From contig PMOL01000007.1 of the NCBI GenBank assembly GCA_003162415.1, positions 29,404 through 93,403 on the forward strand: 64,000 bases of DNA, written 5' to 3'. The notes below the pieces were generated by a model. That model saw only the letters and a program-made list of their open reading frames with translations, was not told where the DNA came from and searched no databases. Source of the DNA: Candidatus Dormiibacterota bacterium. GTDB taxonomy: Bacteria; Chloroflexota; Dormibacteria; Aeolococcales; Aeolococcaceae. Below, piece by piece: positions 45,832 to 54,512 of this stretch (within the stretch, counting starts at the first letter, position 1; each line of letters opens with the position of its first letter). The translations under genes were made by a program, and so were the position numbers.

Positions 45832-46935
45832 TCAGCGTACACAGTATCCGGTCACCACGAGATCCGGACCCGCCGTTTCCACGGAGACGGGATCGAGCAA
45901 CCGCGAGGCAGCCAGGCTCGCGACGCCGTGACCGCCCACCGCTGCCGGTGCATCGACGCCGCCGATGATCCTCGGCGCCAGCACCGCGACGACCTTGTCG
46001 ACGATGCCGGCATCGAACGCCGCGCCGAGCACGCCGGAGCCCCCTTCGATGAGAACGCTGAGCACGTCTCGCGATCCCAGCAGCGCCATCAGGGCGCGGA
46101 CATCGACTCCGCCCGGTCCCTGGTCGATGACCTCGACCTGGATGCCGGATTCGCGGAGTCGTTCGACGTCCTCAGGGTGTGCCCGGTTGGTTGTGGCAAC
46201 GAGTGCCCCGCCAAGTCCCGCGTGCAGCACGCGAGCCCCCGCAGGGATGCGCAGGGTGCTGTCGAGGATCACGCGAAGTGGCGACCGGCCACCCTCGAAC
46301 CGAGTGGTCAACTCCGGGTCGTCGGTGATCACGGTGTTGACCCCGACCAGGATCGCGTCGTGGATGTGGCGCAGGCGATTCGCGACTGCGCGCGACTCCT
46401 CGGATGTGATCCATCGCGATTCACCGCCCGCGGTCGCGATCCTGCCGTCGAGCGACGCCGCGAACTTGGCCGTGACAAAGGGGAGTCCGGTGGTGACGTG
46501 CTTGACGTAGGCCTCGTTCAACCGTCGTGACTCGGCTTCTCGGATCCCCACCTCCACGGCGATGCCCGCGGCACGAAGCGCATCGACACCCCGGCCCGCG
46601 ACCTTCGGGTTTGGGTCGAGCATGGCAACAACGACGCGGCTCGGCGCTGCGGCGATCAGAGCGTCGACGCAGGGCGGGGTGCGCCCGTGGTGGGCGCACG
46701 GCTCGAGTGTCACGTACACGTCGGCGCCACGCGCACCCTCGTCGGCGAGGGCCAGGGCGACGACCTCGGCATGCGGACCGCCCGCCATTCGGTGGAACCC
46801 GGTGGCGACCGCCTCCCCTCCCCGAGCGATCACGCACCCGACCATCGGGTTGGGGCTGGTGGCGTAGTCAGCTGACCTCGCCGCCGCAAGCGCGGCGTCC
46901 ATCAGCGCCTCGTCGGCGCTGGGCGCTGCGGTCAC
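45832..46935 (-). CDS. ribD: Riboflavin deaminase/reductase RibD
   Basis: 367 residues from GTG 46935 (GTGA overlap with the rlmN stop). Deaminase domain: [20 protein letters not shown] and [20 protein letters not shown], the zinc site. Reductase domain: [36 protein letters not shown] and [19 protein letters not shown]. Catalyses the second and third steps of riboflavin synthesis. The 29 upstream in-frame codons lie in rlmN. Confidence 0.96.
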   Translation of the reverse strand: MTAAPSADEALMDAALAAARSADYATSPNPMVGCVIARGGEAVATGFHRMAGGPHAEVVALALADEGARGADVYVTLEPCAHHGRTPPCVDALIAAAPSRVVVAMLDPNPKVAGRGVDALRAAGIAVEVGIREAESRRLNEAYVKHVTTGLPFVTAKFAASLDGRIATAGGESRWITSEESRAVANRLRHIHDAILVGVNTVITDDPELTTRFEGGRSPLRVILDSTLRIPAGARVLHAGLGGALVATTNRAHPEDVERLRESGIQVEVIDQGPGGVDVRALMALLGSRDVLSVLIEGGSGVLGAAFDAGIVDKVVAVLAPRIIGGVDAPAAVGGHGVASLAASRLLDPVSVETAGPDLVVTGYCVR

Positions 46936-48038
46936 GCTCGGGCCGGCACCCGAGGGGGTGAGAGCGTTCCGTCGGGACGGAGTATCCGGCGCGCCTCGAG
47001 GTCGGCGCGCAACTGGCCGCACGCAGCGTCGGCATCACCCCCACGGGTGTCGCGGACGGTCACCCGGGCCCCGCGAAGGGCGCCGAGAAAGCGGCGGGCG
47101 ACCTCGGGCTCGGGCGGCCCCCACGGACTGCCGTCGATGCGGTTCATGGGGATGACGTTGATGTGCGCCTGGGCGCGGCGGGCGAGGTCACGCAGGCCCT
47201 CGGCCTGCTCGATTGAATCGTTGACCTCGCCGATCAGGCACCACTCGAAGCTGATCCGGCGCCCACTCTGCTCGGCGTAGCGACACGCGGTGTCGAGCAC
47301 CTTCCCGAGCGGGTACGTCCGGTTGATGGGAACGAGACGGTCGCGCAGTTCGTCAGTTGCGGCGTGGAGCGAGACGGCGAGGGTCACCGGCATCCTCGAG
47401 GCCGCGAGCTGTTCGATTCCGGGGACGACGCCACTCGTGGAGACGGTGATCCTTCGCGCGCTGATGCCCGCGTCCTCGGTGAGCGCGTGCAGCGACTCGA
47501 GCGTGGCCGGAACGTTGGCGAGCGGCTCCCCCATTCCCATGTAGACGATGTGCGTCACCGGCCCCATTCCCCGACTGTTCAATGCCCTGCCGGCGGCGCG
47601 GACCTGGTCGACGATCTCCGCCGCAGTGCAGTTGCGCCGCAGCCCCATGTGACCGGTCGCGCAGAACGGGCATCCCACCGCGCACCCAACCTGGCTGCTG
47701 ACACAGATGGTCGACCGGCGCCGAGAGTCCGCGCGTGCGGGCGTCTCCATGGCCACGGTCTCGATGGTCTGGCCGTCGCCAAGGCGGCAGAGCAGCTTGA
47801 TGGTCTCCCCGCCGTCAGCGAGGAGCTCGGTGGCGATGCTCACGGTCGAGAACGCGAATTCGGCGGCCAGCGCGCGCCGCAGCGTCGCCGGCAGCTGGAG
47901 CAGCTCGTCGAAGTCGCCGACGAAGGGCTGCCATATGGCTGCCTGGATCTGGCGAGCACGCCAGGCAGGCTCGCCCTGCCGCGCGAGTGCGTCGAGGACT
48001 GCGTCTTCGCCGGCGGTGCTGAGGGCACGAATGGGCAT
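46932..48038 (-). CDS. rlmN: 23S/tRNA adenine C2-methyltransferase RlmN
   Basis: 368 residues from ATG 48038. Radical-SAM cluster [11 protein letters not shown] (C-x3-C-x2-C), with [11 protein letters not shown] before it, [20 protein letters not shown], and the conserved C-terminal cysteine in [15 protein letters not shown] that carries the methyl. It methylates A2503 of 23S rRNA and A37 of some tRNAs. It heads the rib chain and is coupled to ribD. Confidence 0.96.
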   Translation of the reverse strand: MPIRALSTAGEDAVLDALARQGEPAWRARQIQAAIWQPFVGDFDELLQLPATLRRALAAEFAFSTVSIATELLADGGETIKLLCRLGDGQTIETVAMETPARADSRRRSTICVSSQVGCAVGCPFCATGHMGLRRNCTAAEIVDQVRAAGRALNSRGMGPVTHIVYMGMGEPLANVPATLESLHALTEDAGISARRITVSTSGVVPGIEQLAASRMPVTLAVSLHAATDELRDRLVPINRTYPLGKVLDTACRYAEQSGRRISFEWCLIGEVNDSIEQAEGLRDLARRAQAHINVIPMNRIDGSPWGPPEPEVARRFLGALRGARVTVRDTRGGDADAACGQLRADLEARRILRPDGTLSPPRVPARA

Positions 48039-48093
48039 GGGTCCATGGTACGGGCGAGCACGTCGGCGGCCGTCAACCACGTAGGCTGCCCGG

Positions 48094-48309
48094 ATGAACG
48101 GGGTTCTCGGCGCCTTCATCGGCGTGCCCGCGACCATGCTGGTTGCCGGTGGCCTCGGCATCATCGGGCTGTCGATCTACACGCGACTGATCGGTACGCG
48201 TCGAGGACGGCGGCCGGTCCACTGGGGACATGTGGCGCTCGGGACTGTGATGTTCGGCGTCGGCGTCCTGCTCGTGTGGCTCGAGGTGGTCACCGTCGGC
48301 GCAGGCTAG
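48094..48309 (+). CDS. Small two-helix membrane protein
   Basis: 71 residues: [20 protein letters not shown] is helix 1 and [20 protein letters not shown] is helix 2, joined by a basic loop TRRGRRPVH (inside-positive). Divergent from rlmN across 55 bases and ending 4 bases into the folE stop. No family recognised. Confidence 0.65.
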   Translation: MNGVLGAFIGVPATMLVAGGLGIIGLSIYTRLIGTRRGRRPVHWGHVALGTVMFGVGVLLVWLEVVTVGAG

Positions 48310-48896
48310 GCCCGCTGGCGGTGACCGGTCAGGCTCAGGAATTCATTGCGCGACTTGTCGTCGTCGCGGAAGCTGCCGGTCAATGACGAGGTCACGGCAG
48401 AGCTGTTCTGTTTCTCGACACCGCGCATGGCCATGCACAGGTGGATCGCCTCGATGATCACGCCGACCCCCCCGGGCTCGAGGACCTCCTGCAGCGCATC
48501 CCCGATCTGCGTGGTGAGCCGCTCCTGAACCTGCAGGCGGCGGGCGAACATGTCGACGATGCGCGGAATCTTGCTCAGTCCAATGATGCGTCCGTTGGGG
48601 AGGTAGGCGACGTGGGCCTTGCCGAAAAAGGGCAGCATGTGGTGCTCGCAGAGGCTGTACACCTCGATGTCGCGGACCAGCACCATCTCCGAGTACGGCT
48701 CCTCAAAGATGGCGCCGTTGACAAGATCCCTCAGGTTCAGCGTGTAGCCGCCGAGCAGAAAACGGAAGGTGCTGGCCACCCGCGTAGGGGTCTGCACCAG
48801 CCCGGGGCGTGTCGGATCCTCGCCCACCTCAGTCAGGAGCGTTCGCATCAACGGCTCGATGGGATCGCGGTTCACAGGAGCTCCGGTCACGGTCAC
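48306..48896 (-). CDS. folE: GTP cyclohydrolase I
   Basis: 196 residues. Zinc ligands in [20 protein letters not shown] and [40 protein letters not shown] is the family block between them. First step of folate (or tetrahydropterin) synthesis. The start is GTG 48896. Confidence 0.96.
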   Translation of the reverse strand: MTVTGAPVNRDPIEPLMRTLLTEVGEDPTRPGLVQTPTRVASTFRFLLGGYTLNLRDLVNGAIFEEPYSEMVLVRDIEVYSLCEHHMLPFFGKAHVAYLPNGRIIGLSKIPRIVDMFARRLQVQERLTTQIGDALQEVLEPGGVGVIIEAIHLCMAMRGVEKQNSSAVTSSLTGSFRDDDKSRNEFLSLTGHRQRA

Positions 48897-48926
48897 CCGA
48901 TCATGACGTTCGCGGCCACGCCGCTG

Positions 48927-49583
48927 TCAGGCGGTCGGTGGCGGCGGCGGGACGGGCATGCTCGCCTCGAGCGCCGCGAGGTCTGCCTTCAGCCCTTCCA
49001 CCATCGCCGCGACCGTGCCGCGGTAGTGCGCGATGGCAAGGTCGAGGCGGAAGTCGAACCAGTCGGACGGGTCCGGCCCGTAGTGAATGCAGGTCGGCTT
49101 CTGCCGGTTGGACACCGAGAAGACGGTTTGTCCGGCGGCGTCATCGTGCTGGAATCCGACGAGCTTGGCAAAAAGGCACTCGCGCGTCTGCTTGCCTCCC
49201 TGGAAGACCATCCGCTGGTTGGTGATGAACGACGTCCCAACGTCGATGGCCGTCGGCGTCGGGGCACCCTGCTGCAAGTGACCCCTCGAGCTCCCCACGC
49301 GGTATCGGATCGAGCGACCGTGGATGCTCCCAATCGGGATCGAGAATCCCTGCGAGCGGCCCTTCCATTCCCCGGCACCCCGCCGGTCCTCCACCAGCGC
49401 AACGTTGGTGACCGTGGCGTAGACCGCCTCCCCCGGCTTCAGCATGATGTCCGGCGACGATTCGCCCGCGTATGTCTCGGCGACAGTCACCAGGTTCGCG
49501 TGCGCATCGCGCTGCTGCTGCCACGCCGCGAGGGTGGCCTGGTACTCCTCGTACGCCTTGTGCTCGTGGTGATGCTTGAACAC
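48927..49583 (-). CDS. Hypothetical PH-like-domain protein
   Basis: 218 residues. An N-terminal charged helix (HKAYEEYQATLAAWQQQRDA) is followed by a beta-rich domain: DIMLKPGEAVYATVTNVALV, GTSFITNQRMVFQGGKQTRE, FAKLVGFQHD and GQTVFSVSNRQKP. This LKPGE...TNQRM...GKQ order resembles bacterial PH-like short domains used as membrane or protein adaptors. The C-terminal helix ends in a Pro tail. It lies 12 bases after cydB, in the same direction. Confidence 0.6.
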   Translation of the reverse strand: MFKHHHEHKAYEEYQATLAAWQQQRDAHANLVTVAETYAGESSPDIMLKPGEAVYATVTNVALVEDRRGAGEWKGRSQGFSIPIGSIHGRSIRYRVGSSRGHLQQGAPTPTAIDVGTSFITNQRMVFQGGKQTRECLFAKLVGFQHDDAAGQTVFSVSNRQKPTCIHYGPDPSDWFDFRLDLAIAHYRGTVAAMVEGLKADLAALEASMPVPPPPPTA

Positions 49584-49595
49584 GCTGCGCCTCGC

Positions 49596-50612
49596 CTACG
49601 GGCTCGACAGCTGCGATGGCTTTGCCGGGGCCGACTGGAACAGTGAGTAGAGCAGTACCAGCGAGGGAATAAGCAGCGCCGAGCCGATGGAGAGCGACAC
49701 CACCAGGAAGCGAAGGGTCTGATCCGGGGCCGCAGCCGAGCTCACCGTCACCACCCCGGGGAGCACGTCCGGATACTGCCCGACACCCCAGGCCCAGAGC
49801 ACCGCGACGACCGCGAGTGCGGCGGTCAAACGAACAGCGACAAAACGTTGCATCACCAGCAGTATCAGGGACAGGCCACCGAACACGACACTGGCCAGAA
49901 CCAGTGGCAGGCCACGCTGCGTGAGGCCGGTGAAGAGGCGCGGGGCATCCGAGTGCAGGACGAGGATCCCGAGCAAGGCCGTGATCCCGGTGATGACTCC
50001 CATGACGAGCGCGCGCCGGCGGAAGTAGAGAGCGAGCTTCCATTCCTTGTCGCGCTCACAGTCACGCGTGAGATAGACAGCGGCGAGATAGGCGGACACT
50101 TCGACCGCAAGCGCTCCGCCGAGAATCGACGTAGGGTTGAGCCAGCTGGTGATGACGTTGCCTTGAGCGATGCCCGACGGGACGCGGCCCGACGCGATTG
50201 CCCCCGCGACAGTCCCGAGGAAGAACGGTGTCACCACTGACGACGCGGCGAACGCAGCCCCGAAGGCGCGCTGCAACGACAGCTCAGTCACGGCGCTGCG
50301 GAAGGCGAACGCAGAGCCGCGAAGGACGATGCCGAACGCAACCGCCGTGAGCGGGATGTACAAGGTCGAAGCGATCGCCGCGAACACCGAAGGGAAGCCT
50401 GTCCAGGCCACCACCAGCGCGAAGATGAGCCAGACGTGGTTCGCCTCCCAGACGGGACCGATCGACTCGGCGATGCGACGGCGCTTGTCCGCACCGGCCG
50501 TCGCCGACCCGGCGAGGAGGTCCCAGAACCCTGCGCCGGAATCGGCACCCGCGAGCAGCACATACGCGGTGATGCCGCCCCACAGAAAGCCGAGCACGAT
50601 GTTCGCGAGCAT
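49596..50612 (-). CDS. cydB: Cytochrome bd oxidase subunit II
   Basis: 338 residues from ATG 50612 (MLANIVLGFLWGGITAYVLL); upstream codons of the open frame are a shadow of cydA. Eight to nine membrane helices; AGADSGAGFWDLLAGSATAG and IGPVWEANHVWLIFALVVAW are the strongly conserved N-terminal blocks. With CydA it forms the quinol oxidase with high oxygen affinity. Eight bases after cydA. Confidence 0.95.
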   Translation of the reverse strand: MLANIVLGFLWGGITAYVLLAGADSGAGFWDLLAGSATAGADKRRRIAESIGPVWEANHVWLIFALVVAWTGFPSVFAAIASTLYIPLTAVAFGIVLRGSAFAFRSAVTELSLQRAFGAAFAASSVVTPFFLGTVAGAIASGRVPSGIAQGNVITSWLNPTSILGGALAVEVSAYLAAVYLTRDCERDKEWKLALYFRRRALVMGVITGITALLGILVLHSDAPRLFTGLTQRGLPLVLASVVFGGLSLILLVMQRFVAVRLTAALAVVAVLWAWGVGQYPDVLPGVVTVSSAAAPDQTLRFLVVSLSIGSALLIPSLVLLYSLFQSAPAKPSQLSSP

Positions 50613-50620
50613 GCTATTTC

Positions 50621-51934
50621 CTACATGCTCACATTCGCGCTCTTGATCCGCCGCAGGACGAACAGCGTGACGGCGGTCAGCATGCTGTAGACGATGAGCA
50701 GCACGACGAGGCCCCAGTACAGACCGGGCGCAGGGTTGACGGCGTCCGAGGTGCGCATGACGTTGTAGACGATCCAGGGTTGGCGCCCCACCTCGGTGGT
50801 GATCCAGCCGCACTCCATCGCCACGACTGCCCCCGGTCCGGCGACGAGTGCGGCGCGGAGGAACCAGCGCGACGTCGGCGGTCCACGCCGCCTGATCCAG
50901 CGAACCAGCATCCAGACTCCGAGGCCGAGCAGCAGAAATCCGATCCCGGCCATGGTGTCGAACGCGAGGTGGATGAGCGTGACCGCCTCGGGCCGATCCG
51001 CCGGGGGGACGCTGTCGAGGCCCACCACCGTCGCATTCGGATCTCCCTTTGCGAGGAATGCGAGCACATGCGGCAGCACGATCGCGAACTGGAGTTGCCC
51101 GTTGATGAAGATCCCGCCGATGTGCTCGCCGGCTCCCACCTCGGTCGCACCGATGCCCTCCATGGCGGCGAGCTTGATGGGCTGGTTGTCGGCGACCTCG
51201 CGCGCCGCGATGTCCCCGACGACGATCTGTGCCGGCGTGATCACGGTTGCGACGATCAGAGGCAGGATCAATCCGACGCGGTGATACCGGTCGCTCCGTC
51301 CGCGCAATCTCCCGGCCGCATAGACGCTTGCGACCAGGAAGCCGGTGACCATGAACGCAGCCAGGATCATGTGGATGGTCTCGACCGGCGTGGCCTTGTT
51401 GAACATGGCGACCAGTGGCTGCGGATCGGTGACCCGGCCGTTGACCATCGTAAATCCCTGCGGGTCATTCATCCATGAGTTGGCCGTGACCACGAAGAAT
51501 GCCGAGGCAACGCCGGCGATGGCGACGGGTATCCCGGTGGCGAGATGTCGCATCGGGCTCAGCCGATCCCAGGCGTGCAGGTAGATCCCGAGGAAGATCG
51601 CCTCGATGAAGAAGGCAAAGCCCTCGAGCGCGAAGGGCAGCCCGAACACAGCGCCGAACTCGCCCATGAGTCGCGGCCAGAGGAGGCCCATCTCGAAGGA
51701 GAGGATCGTGCCCGAGACGGCGCCCACTGCGAACAGCACGCCCGCGACCTTGGCCCATGTCCGTGCCAGGCGCATGGCATCGGCATCGCCGTGGATGCCG
51801 CGCCACTCAGCGATGAGGATCAGCGCAGGAAAACCCACGCCGAGGCATGCGAACACGATGTGCCAGCCGAGCGACAACCCCATCTGGGCGCGCGCCGCTC
51901 CGAGGTTCGAAGCCGCGTCCCCAACCACGCTCAC
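50621..51934 (-). CDS. cydA: Cytochrome bd oxidase subunit I
   Basis: 437 residues. Heme ligands are visible: His25 in GLSLGWHIVFACLGVG, the second His in KATPVETIHMILAAFMVTGF, and the Met in YNVMRTSDAVNPAPG. LALEG-equivalent FALEGFAFFIEAIFLGIYLH is present. The short length points to the short-Q-loop (Cio-like) class. Together with cydB it reduces oxygen to water with quinol and generates proton motive force. Confidence 0.96.
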   Translation of the reverse strand: MSVVGDAASNLGAARAQMGLSLGWHIVFACLGVGFPALILIAEWRGIHGDADAMRLARTWAKVAGVLFAVGAVSGTILSFEMGLLWPRLMGEFGAVFGLPFALEGFAFFIEAIFLGIYLHAWDRLSPMRHLATGIPVAIAGVASAFFVVTANSWMNDPQGFTMVNGRVTDPQPLVAMFNKATPVETIHMILAAFMVTGFLVASVYAAGRLRGRSDRYHRVGLILPLIVATVITPAQIVVGDIAAREVADNQPIKLAAMEGIGATEVGAGEHIGGIFINGQLQFAIVLPHVLAFLAKGDPNATVVGLDSVPPADRPEAVTLIHLAFDTMAGIGFLLLGLGVWMLVRWIRRRGPPTSRWFLRAALVAGPGAVVAMECGWITTEVGRQPWIVYNVMRTSDAVNPAPGLYWGLVVLLIVYSMLTAVTLFVLRRIKSANVSM

Positions 51935-52027
51935 CGACCCGGACAGGCGCGTGCAAGCACGGTTGGTAGGTTAAGGCTTGGGTCCGAAACCTTGACGGTC
52001 TCTATTCGATCGAGAACGCCTGGTCAC

Positions 52028-52065
52028 GGGGGCCAAAGCCTCCGGGTCTTGACGAGCTGAGACCC
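52028..52065 (+). other. Two stacked hairpins, candidate structured leader
   Basis: GGGGGC-CAAA-GCCTCC (52028-52043) is followed without a gap by GGGTCT-(10 nt)-AGACCC (52044-52065). They lie between cydA (minus) and the 41-aa membrane ORF (plus, start 52123). The string CAAAGCCTCCGG resembles part of the cyclic-di-GMP-I riboswitch, but the expected 5' partner is not convincing. Confidence 0.3.
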
Positions 52066-52122
52066 ACAAACCCACCCCTGGTTGTTTATTGTTCGGTGAG
52101 GCGCAATTACAGGGGGGCAACA

Positions 52123-52248
52123 ATGGACACGACCACGCGGTACTTCCTGGTGCTCACGGCGGTCATGACCGCGGTTGGGGCATTCATCTCGCTCTCGCTC
52201 GCGTGGCAGCTGCGCGACCGGTCACCAAAGGGGCCGCCGACGCACTGA
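52123..52248 (+). CDS. Single-helix membrane microprotein, 41 aa
   Basis: MDTTTRYFLVLTAVMTAVGA then FISLSLAWQLRDRSPKGPPT: one membrane helix with a short basic tail. AGGGGGG seven bases before ATG is an excellent ribosome-binding site. It is divergent from cydA. Length and topology resemble CydX-type accessory subunits of cytochrome bd, which are normally encoded after cydB; assignment is only by position and size. Confidence 0.6.
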   Translation: MDTTTRYFLVLTAVMTAVGAFISLSLAWQLRDRSPKGPPTH

Positions 52249-52364
52249 CGGCGGCACCGGCGCCGCCGGCCGCGCGCGAAAACGCTCCGACTTATACCCA
52301 GTCATTGCTGACCGGCAGGTCCGGCGGGTGCCCGACCGGCTGAGAGCGGCTGGTCACCCCACGT

Positions 52365-52796
52365 CTACTCTTCGGCGACCTTCTTGATGCCTTCGAGGAC
52401 CGGGCCCCAGTTGCTCTCGGCCATGCTGTCCGCCTCTTCCTGACTCGCGTTATTGTCCTGCTTGACGGCGAGGATCGTCGTGCCGTCACCCTCGGTGAGC
52501 TGATACGTGACCGTGTGGTAGTTCTCGGGCTTGTCCTCGGTCCCACCCATCGGGCTCCAGTGGGTCATCTGCAAGAGCTTGTGTGGCTCGACGGCCAGTA
52601 CTTCGCCTTTATCCTCGTACTTTTCGCCCTTCCATTCGCCCCTCCATGCAATCGGGCTCCCCACCTTCCAGTCCGTCTGCATGTCGGTGCCGAACATGTA
52701 CTGCTTGACCTTCGCCGGATCGGTCAGCGCCTCCCACACTGCAGCGGCCGGGGTATTGATGGTGATCTGTTTCTCGGCGACGAACGAAGACGTCAC
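52365..52796 (-). CDS. SRPBCC/AHSA1-domain protein
   Basis: 143 residues: QITINTPAAAVWEALTDPAK, VGSPIAWRGEWKGEKYEDKG, LLQMTHWSPMGGTEDKPEN, and SNWGPVLEGIKKVAEE. The fold binds hydrophobic ligands; the ligand is unknown. It is divergent from a MarR gene across an 82-bp region containing a perfect palindrome, so the two are probably co-regulated. Confidence 0.85.
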   Translation of the reverse strand: MTSSFVAEKQITINTPAAAVWEALTDPAKVKQYMFGTDMQTDWKVGSPIAWRGEWKGEKYEDKGEVLAVEPHKLLQMTHWSPMGGTEDKPENYHTVTYQLTEGDGTTILAVKQDNNASQEEADSMAESNWGPVLEGIKKVAEE

Positions 52797-52855
52797 GATC
52801 GCTCCTCCTTGATTGGAGCCTGTGCGGGCTCACGCACGCGAGGCTTTTGTCCAAT

Positions 52856-52872
52856 ATATGATTGGATCATAT
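52856..52872. promoter_or_regulatory. Palindromic operator in MarR/AHSA1 divergent promoter
   Basis: ATATGAT-TGG-ATCATAT, a perfect 7+7 inverted repeat, 17 bp and very AT-rich in GC-rich DNA. TTGTCC (52847) and TATAAT (52870) with a 17-base gap overlap it on the plus strand, but the ATG at 52879 would then precede the transcript start. Either the other strand's promoter or a TATGAT at 52857 may be used. A MarR dimer here would control both genes. Confidence 0.75.
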
Positions 52873-52878
52873 AATGGC

Positions 52879-53472
52879 ATGGACACCCCCCGTCAAGTCG
52901 TGAAGCGTCGACGCGATCCGCGTCTTGCGAACCTGCTCGGCGCGCTGTCGATAGGCATCAGCGATGGGATATACGAGTCCACCGCAGTGGCCGCTGGTTT
53001 GGACGGCGTCGCCTCGGCCGCGCTGGTTGCGCTGCTGGACTTCGTGCCCAGCGGATCGGTACGAACTCTTAGTCAGGTTGTCGGGCTGACCCACTCGGGC
53101 GCGGTGCGCGTTGTGGATCGCCTCGTCGCCGAGGGACTTGTCACCAGAGGATCCAGCGTCGACGCTCGGTCGCGCTCGATCACTCTCACAACTCGCGGCG
53201 TCAGATTGGCGCACCAGGTTCGAGCGGCCCGAGAACGTGTCGTCAACAGGGTCCTGGAGCACCTCACCGCCAGCGAGCGCGCGACGCTCAGCCCCCTCTG
53301 CGAGCGGTTGGTCGCCTCCATCACGGAAGAGCGCCTCGAGCAGCGAAATGCTGGAGTGACTCCGGCCGGCGGCGCCTTGTGCCGGATATGCGATTTTGGC
53401 GCCTGCGGGCGCCCGATCGGAATCTGCCCTGCGGCCGAGACTGTGGCGAAGTTCAGGGCGCGGCAACCGTAG
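52879..53472 (+). CDS. MarR-family regulator with C-terminal cysteine cluster
   Basis: 197 residues from ATG 52879. Winged helix: GSVRTLSQVVGLTHSGAVRV, VDRLVAEGLVTRGSSVDARS, ITLTTRGVRLAHQVRAARE. The C-terminus has CRICDFGACGRPIGICPAAE, four cysteines spaced 2-4-6, which could bind metal or sense redox state. This is not a standard MarR feature. The upstream 22 in-frame codons overlap the operator and are excluded. Confidence 0.85.
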   Translation: MDTPRQVVKRRRDPRLANLLGALSIGISDGIYESTAVAAGLDGVASAALVALLDFVPSGSVRTLSQVVGLTHSGAVRVVDRLVAEGLVTRGSSVDARSRSITLTTRGVRLAHQVRAARERVVNRVLEHLTASERATLSPLCERLVASITEERLEQRNAGVTPAGGALCRICDFGACGRPIGICPAAETVAKFRARQP

Positions 53473-53653
53473 GTACCTCGTGCAGGAAGTGCGAGCCGGT
53501 TCGAGAGGCGGACTCGCTTCGCTCGGGTTTGGGTAGGTGACCGCGTCCGCGAAGGACCTAGGACGAAGAGACCCTGGCCACTCAGCGCCGTTTGGGTGAC
53601 GCTAAGGCCAACGGACGCACATAGCTCGAACCTGAGGGGTAGTTCCGGGCCGC

Positions 53654-53824
53654 ATGATCATTTGCCCGCGCTGTGCATCGAAGCGAGTCGTCCTGCTCAC
53701 CTTTCCAGACGAGGGATCCGTCCGCGGCGAGCCTCCGCCGCGACCCATCGCCAGGTGCGCTGACTGCGGGCATCGGCTGACTCCTTTCGAGATCTCGAGT
53801 CAAGACAGGCCGTCCCTCCACTAG
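53654..53824 (+). CDS. 56-aa zinc-ribbon protein
   Basis: MIICPRCASKRVVLLTFPDE...PIARCADCGHRLTPFEI: two CxxC knuckles 28 residues apart, a typical small zinc ribbon. Its TAG shares the tetranucleotide CTAG with the stop of a minus-strand frame. GAGGGG lies ~14 bases upstream, a weak ribosome-binding site. Function unknown. Confidence 0.55.
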   Translation: MIICPRCASKRVVLLTFPDEGSVRGEPPPRPIARCADCGHRLTPFEISSQDRPSLH

Positions 53825-53988
53825 GTGAGTCGGGCGAGCAGATCGAGCACCACGACGGGGATCTCGCGCCGGGTATTGCGTACTGCTGCAGCGGCCGACG
53901 GCGTGGCGGCCGTGATGCGATCCAGGAGTAGCCGCCGCTCGTCGACCCAGTGCCATTTGACGACTTCGTCTACGATCGATTTGCGAAC
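53821..53988 (-). pseudogene. Start-less protein-like frame, possible remnant
   Basis: 55 open codons reading RKSIVDEVVKWHWVDERRLL, LDRITAATPSAAAAVRNTRR, EIPVVVLDLLARLT. The composition is clearly protein-like, but the frame is closed by TGA at 53991 and contains no ATG, GTG or TTG. It is probably the C-terminal end of a gene whose front is lost or frameshifted. Family unknown. Confidence 0.45.
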
Positions 53989-54023
53989 TCAAATGAGTGG
54001 CGCCGAGCAAGGAACATCGACGC

Positions 54024-54512
54024 CTACGAGTCTCCCGTATTTCGTTCCAGCAAGACGAGAGGAATCTCGCGCGTGGTGTGCCGCTGATACACGTCGTATC
54101 GACCTCGTGCGCCCGGGTGGATGATCGGAGCCAAACCCATGTTGTGGCGATTGACGAGTGGCCACAGCCGTGTGCGGTCCTCCGCTGACGCAACCCATGC
54201 TCGTGCTGAGAATTGGTTTCGGCCGATTTGGACCTTTACGCCGGGATGGGCCTGGAGATTCAGCAGCCAGGAGGGCGAGTGATCACTCCCTCCGTTGGAG
54301 GCCACCACGACCAACCGTTCGCCATCCTTCAGGTATATGAGCGCGGTGGTTCGCGGTTCACCGCTCCTGCGCCCTGTGGTCGTCAGGAGCAAGGCCCGGC
54401 CGGCGAGTATCCGCGAGCCGATGAGTCCTCCCGAGTGACGGTAGGCGAACTGATGGAGCTTGAGGTAGGGAACTTGCAGCGTGGCCGCGGGGGTGTAGCG
54501 CACTGGTTTCAC
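54024..54512 (-). CDS. DDN-type deazaflavin (F420)-dependent nitroreductase
   Basis: 162 residues from GTG 54512 (GTGA overlap with the previous gene). Split-barrel family signature: LLLTTTGRRSGEPRTTALIY, VVVASNGGSDHSPSWLLNLQ, HPGVKVQIGRNQFSARAWVA and YDVYQRHTTREIPLVLLE. Members use F420H2 to reduce quinones or nitroaromatics, or act as quinone reductases under redox stress. The frame extends upstream only as a shadow. Confidence 0.9.
   Translation of the reverse strand: MKPVRYTPAATLQVPYLKLHQFAYRHSGGLIGSRILAGRALLLTTTGRRSGEPRTTALIYLKDGERLVVVASNGGSDHSPSWLLNLQAHPGVKVQIGRNQFSARAWVASAEDRTRLWPLVNRHNMGLAPIIHPGARGRYDVYQRHTTREIPLVLLERNTGDS

Noticed and set aside
51975..52070. Confident c-di-GMP-I riboswitch call
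   Set aside because: Only the CAAAGCCTCCGG part resembles the aptamer; the 5' GGGCAAACC-type strand and the GNRA loop are not in the right place.
53582..54193. 203-codon minus frame between the zinc ribbon and the DDN gene
   Set aside because: Overlaps the DDN coding sequence and the zinc ribbon in other frames; the translation is Arg/Ser-rich shadow sequence.
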